From NCBI GenBank assembly GCA_000991575.1, contig LBRU01000001.1:1-64000 (forward strand): a stretch of DNA of 64,000 nucleotides, given 5' to 3'. This DNA comes from a candidate division TM6 bacterium GW2011_GWE2_36_25 (lineage in GTDB: Bacteria > Babelota > Babeliae > Babelales > UBA12409). This document shows positions 56,708-64,000 of this stretch, in pieces; within the stretch, counting starts at the first letter, position 1, and each line of letters opens with the position of its first letter. Position numbers and translations under genes: made by a program. The notes under the pieces are model-generated. The model was not told where the DNA came from and did not search any database. It was given only the letters and a program-made list of their open reading frames with translations.

Positions 56708-57529
56708 ATGATTAAACTTTCACAAAAAATAAAAAACTTTTATAAAACATTTATTCCTGCATCAAAGCTCAAAGAGCATCCGCTCGTCGTAATTATACCA
56801 TCATATAATAATGCACAGTGGTATAAAAAAAATTTAGATTCTGTCTTTAACCAACGATATTCAAATTATCGTATTATCTACCTTGACGACGCTTCAACTG
56901 ACCAAACTGGATATCTCGTAGAAAAATATATTCAAGAAAAAGATCAGAATCATCGTTTTTCTCTCATCAAAAATAAAGAAAGAGAAGGCGCAACATCAAA
57001 TCGCTACAAAGGTTCTCATCTTTGCGAAGACCATGAGATTATCCTTATTCTCGACGGAGACGACTGGTTTGCCCACAATGCCGTTATGAAATTTATCAAT
57101 AAAGTGTATTCCTGCGGCGATATTTGGCTAACCTATGGCCAATTTATTCGTTGGCCATCAGGAGAAATTGGCCAATGTAGAAAGCTGCCTCAAAATTATA
57201 ATTTTCGTTCAATGAAACATTGGTATACAAGCGCACTACGAACTTATTACGCATGGCTATTTAAAAAGGTCAACAAAGAAGATTTAATGTACGAAAATAA
57301 ATTTTTCCAAGTAAGTGGCGACGTTGCTGAGATGCTTCCTATGCTAGAAATGGCACAAAGCCATATTAAATTTATAAAAAAAATTCTTTATGTTTATAAT
57401 AATCAAACCCCTTTTAACGACTTTAAAAAACATAGTTCAGCACAATTACAATTGTTCAGATATATCCAAAACAAAAAAAACTATCTCATTTCTAAAAAAA
57501 ATGAATCTAAAGATTCAAATATTAAATAA
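56708..57529 (+). CDS. GT2 glycosyltransferase, no signal peptide
   Basis: 273 residues. LVVIIPSYNNAQWYKKNL, YLDDASTDQTG and LILDGDDWFAHN define the GT-A domain; SGDVAEMLPMLEMA and PFNDFKKH follow the group pattern. The N-terminus MIKLSQKIKNFYKTF is basic and not a signal. It starts 4 bases after the previous gene and is surely cotranscribed. These two and the GT4 at 34935 are the glycosyltransferases here without an export signal. Confidence 0.82.
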   Translation: MIKLSQKIKNFYKTFIPASKLKEHPLVVIIPSYNNAQWYKKNLDSVFNQRYSNYRIIYLDDASTDQTGYLVEKYIQEKDQNHRFSLIKNKEREGATSNRYKGSHLCEDHEIILILDGDDWFAHNAVMKFINKVYSCGDIWLTYGQFIRWPSGEIGQCRKLPQNYNFRSMKHWYTSALRTYYAWLFKKVNKEDLMYENKFFQVSGDVAEMLPMLEMAQSHIKFIKKILYVYNNQTPFNDFKKHSSAQLQLFRYIQNKKNYLISKKNESKDSNIK

Positions 57530-57618
57530 AAACATCTCATAACCCTCTACATTTTGTATAAACCCTTCATTAATAACTTTTCATGGTGCTATTGTCTTAA
57601 GCGTAATAGAGATGATCA

Positions 57619-58368
57619 ATGAAAAATAGATACGCTATTTTTTTTATTTTAATCATTTTTAATATTCAGCTCGTATCTTTCAAAATTGAAAAACAATTTA
57701 AAAAAAATCTAAAAATCTCAATTATTATTCCATGCCATCCACAACATGCCATTCATTTATATCCCCTTGTAAAGCTTTACAAACAACAAACAGTGATCCC
57801 TTATGAAGTTGTTGTCTCACTTTCAGAATCAAAAAAAATAAAAAAGTTTTTAATAGAAAAAATAGAAAGCGAACAATGGCCTTTTTCGTTAAAACTATTA
57901 TTGAGTGAAGAAAAATTATACGCAGGTCAAAATAGAAATAAAGCGAGCGAAAATTCATCGGGCGACATATTGATCTACCAAGATGCGGATGATATCCCAC
58001 ATTCGCAACGCGTTGAAATTATTAAATATTTTTTTGAAAACTATGAAATCGATCATTTAATGCATTTATGCGAAAAAAGAGAAGAAACAAAATTTAAGTA
58101 TTATCGCCCGCAAGAAATTATATACTTTCATCTGAGAAATTATAAAGAAACTCTTTCACAAAAATTCAACACACAGAATACGGTCGTAACAAATGGTAAT
58201 CCTGCATTAAAAAGATCTGTATTTAACAACTTCAAATGGTCGCCAACATCAATTCCTGCCGAAGATACCCACTTTAATACAGTACTCTACCGACATCTTC
58301 AAAATTGTATTCTACTCCCTATACCGCTTCTTACTTATAGAATGAGACTCTCTTCTTGGAAGAATTGA
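57619..58368 (+). CDS. Exported GT2-like glycosyltransferase
   Basis: 249 residues. Signal peptide MKNRYAIFFILIIFNIQLVS. ISIIIPCHPQH, EVVVSLSES, YAGQNRNKASENSSGD and IYQDADDIPH give a GT-A fold with an intact DxD. TNGNPALKRSVF and AEDTHFNTVLYR resemble the C-terminal acceptor region of GT2 enzymes. AGAGATG is the likely ribosome-binding site. Convergent with the gene at 58378. Acceptor unknown. Confidence 0.72.
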   Translation: MKNRYAIFFILIIFNIQLVSFKIEKQFKKNLKISIIIPCHPQHAIHLYPLVKLYKQQTVIPYEVVVSLSESKKIKKFLIEKIESEQWPFSLKLLLSEEKLYAGQNRNKASENSSGDILIYQDADDIPHSQRVEIIKYFFENYEIDHLMHLCEKREETKFKYYRPQEIIYFHLRNYKETLSQKFNTQNTVVTNGNPALKRSVFNNFKWSPTSIPAEDTHFNTVLYRHLQNCILLPIPLLTYRMRLSSWKN

Positions 58369-58377
58369 TGTGTAATA

Positions 58378-59166
58378 TTATTTCAAATTATCCTCAGAAC
58401 CTATTAAATTTTTAATTAATTGATGATCTGAATCTGATAGCAAAGGAAAATCAAATTTTTTCTTTAATCTCTTATTAAAAGCCTTGAGATCGTCATGCCA
58501 ATAAAAATGATTCTTTTTAAACAATCGATCAGCTTTAACTTTCCCAAAAGCTGGATTTTGATGTTCAATAATTAAATTATAAATCACCGCTTCTTTTTTC
58601 AAAATTTTAGAAACAATTGACATTTCTAAATCACAAAAAAATGACTTATAAATTGGGTGATAAATATAATTAAAGCGTTCATAAAATTTGCGGCCTAAAA
58701 TTGCAAGCGTATTCAAGTTTCCGCCATTTACCGTACCATTAAAATTTAGCACACCATCATAGTCTGGAAAATTGTTTAACATCTCTTGAACAATAATTTC
58801 ATCATAATTCTGTTTAATGGGTATCATATCATCGCTGACTAAAATCAAAATATCATATGCGGGCGCCCATTCCATATCTCGATTACATGCATGAATCTTT
58901 GATTTACTATCGCCATAATAAACTTCTAAATTTTCATACTTCGCAAGACGCGCCCTTACTTCTTTTGAATTCATACTCTTGTCATTATCATCACAGGTTA
59001 TCATAAAGAAATAAGGATGCTTATGGGACATTAATTTATAATATTGATCTAAACAATAAAAAAATTTCCGCACTCGATCTCTTGTAGGAAATTTAAATAA
59101 TAACCGTGACTCAGAACCATTCGAATATAAAAAAAGGCTCATTAAAAAAAATAATTTTCTCAACAT
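58378..59166 (-). CDS. Exported single-domain GT-A-like protein
   Basis: 262 residues from ATG 59166 (AAGGG upstream; an in-frame TTG at 59184 is less likely). Signal peptide MLRKLFFLMSLFLYSNGSES. LLFKFPTRDRVRKFF, MITCDDNDKSMN, LVSDDMIPIKQNYD, DGVLNFNG and FYERFNYIYHPIYKS match domain 1 of the proteins at 47255 and 48635. Domain 2 is absent. SDDM is the probable metal site. The tail is rich in Lys. It starts 10 bases after the GT2 gene at 59177. Confidence 0.6.
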   Translation of the reverse strand: MLRKLFFLMSLFLYSNGSESRLLFKFPTRDRVRKFFYCLDQYYKLMSHKHPYFFMITCDDNDKSMNSKEVRARLAKYENLEVYYGDSKSKIHACNRDMEWAPAYDILILVSDDMIPIKQNYDEIIVQEMLNNFPDYDGVLNFNGTVNGGNLNTLAILGRKFYERFNYIYHPIYKSFFCDLEMSIVSKILKKEAVIYNLIIEHQNPAFGKVKADRLFKKNHFYWHDDLKAFNKRLKKKFDFPLLSDSDHQLIKNLIGSEDNLK

Positions 59167-59176
59167 ACTTAATCCC

Positions 59177-60490
59177 TTAGCCAAAAAATAAAATTACGCG
59201 AAATCGTTCATTTAAAAAGCCAATTCTACGCCACTTATTCAAAAGCTCGCCAGTATCATTAAAGTTTAATTTTTCAATTTCCTCCAATAAAAATTGGCGA
59301 GAATAAACATTTGCATAAAATGAATTTCTTAAATAAGCTAACTGTCCCATTAACTGTCCGGCGTATACGTTTTCCCCTAAAAACTCAGCCTTTTTTTTCA
59401 TACTTTTATCAACTAAAAGATCAAATCGCAGGGCATGAGACTTACTCAAATAGGTAACAACCTTTTTCAAATCAATAACATCATCAATTTTTTCTTTTCC
59501 TGATAACAACAAAATATAATCAGAGACAGATTCTTTCAACATGGAAATCAACGATTCTCTCAGTTGATCATTTTTAATTACATAAGTAGAATTAAGCCCA
59601 TTAAATTTTGACAAAAGTTCTTCATTTAATTTTTCGGTTAAATAAATTAAGTCGACCTTAAAAGAATTGGGTGAAGCTCTTAGTATCGGTTGCTCTAAAC
59701 GGTAATACTTTTTACGGTCTCTCAAAAAAGAACGACATGTTTGAATTTGAAAAAGTTTATCAACTTTATCATCATTAATTACATTGGCTCGATTATAAAC
59801 ATAAATACAATCTCTGAAAAAATAATGTCGCTCGGACGCCATTTCCAACATCGGCATCATTTTAGCAACATCACCAGCTGTTTTTGCAAACCGTCCTTTA
59901 AACATCAAATCCTCTATTTTGATTTGACGATAAAGCCATGCATAAAAACACCGTTGCTGAGAACTATTTTTTCCAAATTCCCTAAATCTATTGTTCGCAA
60001 TAACCGCCTTAGGTATCCCTTTATTCCAGCACGCTTTGTTAGATGGATATTCTCGAAAACCACCATAAGTTACCCATATATTCTCTGTAGAAAAAACCTC
60101 ATCAATATGCTTAAAAACTTTTTCATGGGGGTACCAATCGTCTCCATCGCAAATAACAATAATATCCGAATCATCAATAGGAACACCTATATCAATTTGA
60201 TGAAGTGTAAGCCAAATATTGGCAGCTTTCCCACGACGAACATTATTTTTATGAAGACAAATTTTGTCTTGAACGCCCAATAATTCAACTTCTTGTGAAA
60301 TCTTTTCAAAGGTATCATCCGTTGATGCGTCATCTCTCAAAACAACGAAAAAATTTTCATATTTTTGTGAAAAAATAGAACGAATATTCTTAACACACCA
60401 CTTGCTATTTTGATACGTTGTAACTAAAACAATTAATCTTTTTTCGGCAGCCAATGAAAAAAATAATAAAAATAATAAAAAATTTTTCAT
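59177..60490 (-). CDS. Exported GT2 glycosyltransferase with C-terminal extension
   Basis: 437 residues. Signal peptide MKNFLLFLLFFSLAAE leads straight into the GT-A domain: LIVLVTTYQNSKWCVKNI, LRDDASTDDTF and VICDGDDWYPH. KTAGDVAKMMPMLEMA matches the other island GT2 proteins. A second region of about 170 residues (from SPNSFKVDLIYLTEK) resembles the C-terminal half of the 44397 protein but has no DxD. Start and upstream stop overlap by 4 nt (ATGA) with the GT10 gene, so the two are coupled. Confidence 0.8.
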   Translation of the reverse strand: MKNFLLFLLFFSLAAEKRLIVLVTTYQNSKWCVKNIRSIFSQKYENFFVVLRDDASTDDTFEKISQEVELLGVQDKICLHKNNVRRGKAANIWLTLHQIDIGVPIDDSDIIVICDGDDWYPHEKVFKHIDEVFSTENIWVTYGGFREYPSNKACWNKGIPKAVIANNRFREFGKNSSQQRCFYAWLYRQIKIEDLMFKGRFAKTAGDVAKMMPMLEMASERHYFFRDCIYVYNRANVINDDKVDKLFQIQTCRSFLRDRKKYYRLEQPILRASPNSFKVDLIYLTEKLNEELLSKFNGLNSTYVIKNDQLRESLISMLKESVSDYILLLSGKEKIDDVIDLKKVVTYLSKSHALRFDLLVDKSMKKKAEFLGENVYAGQLMGQLAYLRNSFYANVYSRQFLLEEIEKLNFNDTGELLNKWRRIGFLNERFRVILFFG

Positions 60491-61566
60491 TTAATCTCTT
60501 CAAGCTTCTTTACCACCTCTTCCTCAAAAACCTTTGACCGATCATAGCCAGGAAACATCTCAGTTAATACCTGATCTATAAAGTATGGAATAGAAAATTT
60601 AAAGGCACCATTACTCGCTAAAAATTCTTTAATATTTTCCACATATTTATTATATTCGTCCTCAGTTATAGATTTTAAATATTTATATAATACTTCGTAA
60701 TTCTTAAATTTTCTAAAATCAATAAAACAATGTTCAGGAATATGATTCGTTATATTAGGTGCACCTAAATAAACAGGTACACAACCAGCATGAAAACAAT
60801 CAAAAATCTTCTCTGTAATATAACCGGGTTGATCACTCGTATTTTCATAACAGATGCAAAATTTAAAATTCTTTAGAATATCAACTTTTTTTAAAACGCC
60901 TCCTCCATAGGTTTTATATTTATAATTCCATCCTTTACCATAAAACGTAAAATCCTGTGGGAAATGCTCAAAATATTCTATTGCTCTTCTACGTTCGGAA
61001 TATAATTCATTTTTATAGGTTGAGCTTTTTCTTCCAGCAACTAATGTACAAAAACGTTTTTGCTTAAAGGAAACAACCTCCTCAATCATCTCTATATTGG
61101 GATGAGGATAATATAATTTAAAATATTTCTTGTTATCTACAAAACGATCGTCCATTATAAAGATCTTAGAAAATATTTTATGAGCCGCCTTGGTATAACT
61201 TCGTGGATCAACGGTAATAGGCTCCCATATATGTGCATATAATTTTTCAGGCGGACATAAGCGTAAAATTTGCGCACGACTCATATTAAAACTTGACCAT
61301 AAAACAAACTCTCCATCGGACAAATCTCGACGAGGAATAGTTAATTTTAACTGATAACCCAGCTTTTCTAATGCAATTTTTAAATCAAAAAAATGCTTAA
61401 CACAGTTGTCGCGATTATAAACCTGATCCCTCAGATCAAAAAGTTTTCCTTTTTCATAACCCAATGGAGGAATCATATAGATAATATTTTTATGTTTAGA
61501 TTGAGCAAGGCTTAAAGCAAAAAAGCTTAAAATTAAACATTTTATCATATGTTTTAATGAATCCAT
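60487..61566 (-). CDS. GT10 fucosyltransferase (alpha-1,3/1,4 type), exported
   Basis: 359 residues. N-terminal signal MIKCLILSFFALSLAQS, from ATG 61566 or from the ATG at 61548. The GT10 signature is plain: FKFCICYENTSDQPGYITEK, then FDCFHAGCVPVYLGAPNI, with HIWEP earlier. These enzymes move fucose from GDP-fucose to GlcNAc or glucose. Bacterial relatives make Lewis-type antigens that mimic host glycans, but those are cytosolic while this one is predicted to be exported. The upstream gap 61567-61751 has no ORF. Confidence 0.85.
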   Translation of the reverse strand: MDSLKHMIKCLILSFFALSLAQSKHKNIIYMIPPLGYEKGKLFDLRDQVYNRDNCVKHFFDLKIALEKLGYQLKLTIPRRDLSDGEFVLWSSFNMSRAQILRLCPPEKLYAHIWEPITVDPRSYTKAAHKIFSKIFIMDDRFVDNKKYFKLYYPHPNIEMIEEVVSFKQKRFCTLVAGRKSSTYKNELYSERRRAIEYFEHFPQDFTFYGKGWNYKYKTYGGGVLKKVDILKNFKFCICYENTSDQPGYITEKIFDCFHAGCVPVYLGAPNITNHIPEHCFIDFRKFKNYEVLYKYLKSITEDEYNKYVENIKEFLASNGAFKFSIPYFIDQVLTEMFPGYDRSKVFEEEVVKKLEEIK

Positions 61567-61751
61567 TTCTAAAAACCTTTAAAAAGATTATTTCACCATA
61601 ACTACATCTAGATCAACACAAAAAAGTATTTTTTCCAAATTTTAATATAAAAAATTCATTTATAAAAAAACATATTTCTCTAAAACATTAAAGTTATTGC
61701 ATTAACAAAAACTCTTTTTGTATTTTAAATAATAATCCGGGGGGAAAAAGG

Positions 61752-62531
61752 ATGAAAAATGGGGTTGTATTGTTAATTGTGTTATTAACTAACACACAAA
61801 TTTATAATTTTAAAATTAATCGGGCAATTTTATCAACAAATGAAAATCCTATGTATATTGATTTTTGGCCGATTGTCGCTAAAGCATGGAAACAATTAAT
61901 AGGCGTAACACCAACATTAGCTTTAATTGCGCCACAAAATGTACCCATCGATACAAGCTTGGGTGATGTTATTCGCTTCGAACCCATCCCCGGCATTCCT
62001 ACAGGTTATCAAGCGCAAGTTATTCGCAACCTTTTACCTTCACTATTTCCCAACGATTTTTGCATCATCGGCGATATTGACATGATTCCGGTAAATAAAA
62101 ATTACTTAATCGGATCTGCGCTGCCTTTTGCAGAGAAAAATTTTGTTGTCTATAGAAATCTCGCATATGGCCCACGAACAGTAGGCTATCCAATGTGCTA
62201 CAACGCGGCAAAAGGTTCTACCTTTGCTGAAATTTTTAACGTAAAAAACAAAAAAGACATTTATGATATTATAAAATATTGGCACACTATTAATAACGGT
62301 TGGTCTGCAGACGAGCAATTGTTATTCAAATATCTACATAACTGGAAATTTCATAAAAGCAGATGTCGTTATCTCAATCAAACAGTTTTAGCAAGATTGG
62401 ATCGAGGAAAGTGGAATCCAAAAGTAACTCTACTTAAAAAACATGCCTATATAGACATTCACTCAATACGGCCTTATAAACAACATGAACAACATCTCTT
62501 ATGGATAGCGCAAGAATTAGGAATACAATAG
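61752..62531 (+). CDS. Exported GT-A-fold glycosyltransferase-like protein
   Basis: 259 residues; ATG 61752 with GGGG and AAGG upstream. Signal peptide MKNGVVLLIVLLTNTQIYNF. FCIIGDIDMIPVNKNYL supplies a DxD in the style of GT-A enzymes, and the LNQTVLARLDRG and YIDIHSIRPY elements follow. GWSADEQLLFKYL suits the acceptor-side Asp. No family named with confidence. It is flanked by divergent GT10 and convergent GT8-like genes, so it is transcribed alone. Confidence 0.55.
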   Translation: MKNGVVLLIVLLTNTQIYNFKINRAILSTNENPMYIDFWPIVAKAWKQLIGVTPTLALIAPQNVPIDTSLGDVIRFEPIPGIPTGYQAQVIRNLLPSLFPNDFCIIGDIDMIPVNKNYLIGSALPFAEKNFVVYRNLAYGPRTVGYPMCYNAAKGSTFAEIFNVKNKKDIYDIIKYWHTINNGWSADEQLLFKYLHNWKFHKSRCRYLNQTVLARLDRGKWNPKVTLLKKHAYIDIHSIRPYKQHEQHLLWIAQELGIQ

Positions 62532-62533
62532 TT

Positions 62534-63442
62534 TTATTTATAAAAAATATATTTTTTCATGCCTCGAGATATACCCTTTTTTGATATAAAAATATTTGTA
62601 TTTTTATTCAAGAATTTTATATCAGATGTTGTATGAAGCTTAGCCTTTTTTCCATCACCAAAATCCAATTCTGTCCATCCTTCTGGATGAATTTTCATTT
62701 TTAATTTATGCGCCAAAACACTAAACAATGTTTGATCATGACGAGCTTCGCCAAATCCAGCTCTTGCAGTTTTATCATCAGCAAATAAATATGGCTTATG
62801 AGCAAATTTGTACATGGGTACTACATAAGAATCCAAAACATCACGTGACAATCCCTGTAATCCAGCAGATATCATGATAGTATCATTCTTGAGTAAAAAA
62901 TTTTTTATCGATGGATCTTCTTTATTGATTACATCATGTAAAACCGAACGCGTCACTCTGCGCGCTATATTACATGTCATGATAGGAAGATTACTTATTA
63001 AGAAATAGCCATGCTCACGAATATATTCAAATAAATAGTCAAGAGATTTTAAAACGGTAACTCCTGCATCAATACAAAGAACATAAGGATATTTATCTAA
63101 TGCTTGCTTAATTACTACCGGCTTCCATGTAAACCATCCCCGTGCAATCTTGCCAGATGGACTTGAGACAAAAGGGGTTAAAATGTCAGAATTAACTTTT
63201 TCAACCTCATAAACATTGGCCTTCTGAATTGTATCAAGATGCTTTCTCTGTCCTTCGTTCAATCCCAAGTCAAAAACCATAATTTCGCCAAGCCGATCAA
63301 AATCAATTCGATGGATACTTCCAATAAGATTTAACAATAATTCATAATGACGAGAATCAGCATACGTACAATAATATTGTAACTCAGTAGGATGAACCAG
63401 AATAAAAAAAAGACTTAAAAAATAAAATAAAAACTTTCTCAT
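62534..63442 (-). CDS. Exported GT8-like (GT-A fold) family protein, copy C
   Basis: 302 residues; ATG 63442 with AAGGGCAGAG. Signal peptide MRKFLFYFLSLFFILVHPTE, mature start LQYYCTYADSRHYELL. Same family as 49855 and 50772: NLIGSIH, VFDLGL, GWFTWKPVVIKQAL, YVLCIDAGVTVLKSLD, ARHDQTLFS. It lacks the VHIHWDKK block, having KLHTTSDIK instead, and is the most diverged copy. It stands about 11 kb from the tandem pair, so it was dispersed early. Confidence 0.6.
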   Translation of the reverse strand: MRKFLFYFLSLFFILVHPTELQYYCTYADSRHYELLLNLIGSIHRIDFDRLGEIMVFDLGLNEGQRKHLDTIQKANVYEVEKVNSDILTPFVSSPSGKIARGWFTWKPVVIKQALDKYPYVLCIDAGVTVLKSLDYLFEYIREHGYFLISNLPIMTCNIARRVTRSVLHDVINKEDPSIKNFLLKNDTIMISAGLQGLSRDVLDSYVVPMYKFAHKPYLFADDKTARAGFGEARHDQTLFSVLAHKLKMKIHPEGWTELDFGDGKKAKLHTTSDIKFLNKNTNIFISKKGISRGMKKYIFYK

Positions 63443-63551
63443 CTCTGCCCTTGATCATATTTTTATCTTATAAAGAAACTAGTTTGCAATTTAGCATAAA
63501 AAATTTTATAGTTCTAAAAGTTTTTACATTTCAAAACTAAAAAGGAAACTC

Positions 63552-64000
63552 ATGATGCAATTTAAACATTATATAACTTTACTTATGGTTTTCACTGTAT
63601 GTGCAAAAAATTGGTTTGAAGAAAAAAGAATATATAATTTAAACGCCTCAGATCCTATTGATGTACTTATCGCATGTCATGAGAAAGATCAAGATGTTTT
63701 ACAACTTTGCATTCAAAGCGCAAAAAAACATGTTCAAAATGTAAGAAGAATTATTGTCGCATCTGATCGACGGCTATCAGATGATGCCGAATGGTATGAT
63801 GAATCATTATTGTCTTTTTCAAAAAAATCGATCTCTGATGAATTTTCATCGCTTGACCCATCATTCAAAACATCACCAGAAAAACAAGCACGCGTTGGTT
63901 GGTATTTTAAACAAATATTAAACTTTTATGCACCATTTGAAATTCCAAATATATCGAGCAACGTGCTCATTCTTGATGCAGATACCGTATTGTTAAGAAC
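63552..64000 (+). CDS. Exported GT-A-like protein (DUF6492-like), cut by the window edge
   Basis: Open from ATG 63552 (AAAGGAAAC upstream; a second ATG follows) to the last base, 149 codons. Signal peptide MMQFKHYITLLMVFTVCA. DVLIACHEKDQDVLQLCIQS is the first beta-alpha unit of a GT-A fold and VLILDADTVLLR is the metal site (DAD). The rest lies outside. It continues the exported-glycosyltransferase pattern beyond the window. The gap 63443-63551 is a divergent intergenic region. Confidence 0.65.
   Translation, partial: MMQFKHYITLLMVFTVCAKNWFEEKRIYNLNASDPIDVLIACHEKDQDVLQLCIQSAKKHVQNVRRIIVASDRRLSDDAEWYDESLLSFSKKSISDEFSSLDPSFKTSPEKQARVGWYFKQILNFYAPFEIPNISSNVLILDADTVLLR

Noticed and set aside
1-64000. 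CRISPR arrays, tRNA or rRNA genes
   Set aside because: No regularly spaced short repeats were seen; the only repeated DNA is coiled-coil coding, gene paralogs and palindromic elements. No tRNA T-loop with a matching acceptor stem was found by eye.

Overview
The window is AT-rich, gene-dense DNA of Gram-negative architecture. It has Sec signal peptides, a lipoprotein signal, a C-terminal beta-barrel protein and strong Shine-Dalgarno (SD) sites. Housekeeping genes (dcd, metK, leuS, uvrB, rpsA, ndk, nusB, efp, glyA) are mixed with many exported proteins of unknown role and with eukaryote-like modules. This fits an intracellular or protist-associated bacterium with a reduced genome. The overall style recalls Candidatus Dependentiae (TM6/Babeliales), but that placement is inference from style, not from a marker-gene tree.

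Layout. 1-1172: an IS4-type transposase split by the remains of an IS200/IS605 element, next to a truncated ORF. 1189-16020: dcd, a giant MscS-type channel, a RecO-like protein, a HAD phosphatase coupled to metK, a tandem pair of exported alkaline-phosphatase-superfamily enzymes, a Nudix protein, brnQ and leuS. 16035-28313: an exported-protein block with a possible lipoprotein, a protein with an F-box-like motif, a short polyproline plus WH2-like protein (candidate actin binder), a beta-barrel protein and a 1777-residue coiled-coil protein with recent internal duplications. A transaldolase sits inside this block. 28435-36089: two paralogous M3 oligopeptidases, uvrB and a GT4 glycosyltransferase. 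uvrB carries a 42-codon in-frame insertion made of palindromic repeat DNA, and a related element lies intergenically behind the first peptidase. 36154-38543: rpsA-ndk with a strong promoter and a three-hairpin leader.

38606-64000 is the most unusual part: a glycan island interrupted only by nusB-efp, glyA and two small genes. It holds about 17 glycosyltransferase-like proteins (GT2, GT10, GT11-like, exostosin-like, STELLO/DUF288, a three-member GT8-like family, a three-member family with an N-terminal GT-A-like domain), two SAM-dependent methyltransferases, a flippase and an alpha/beta hydrolase. Nearly all of the enzymes begin with what reads as a signal peptide or membrane anchor, which cytosolic glycan-assembly enzymes normally lack. 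Tandem duplication, 4-nt overlaps and sequence homogenisation show recent expansion. The simplest reading is a set of exported glycan-modifying enzymes acting at the cell surface or, more speculatively, in a eukaryotic host that supplies nucleotide sugars and SAM. MetK also carries a signal-peptide-like N-terminus.

No tRNA, rRNA or CRISPR array was seen. Family names come from motif recognition by eye; no database search was run.
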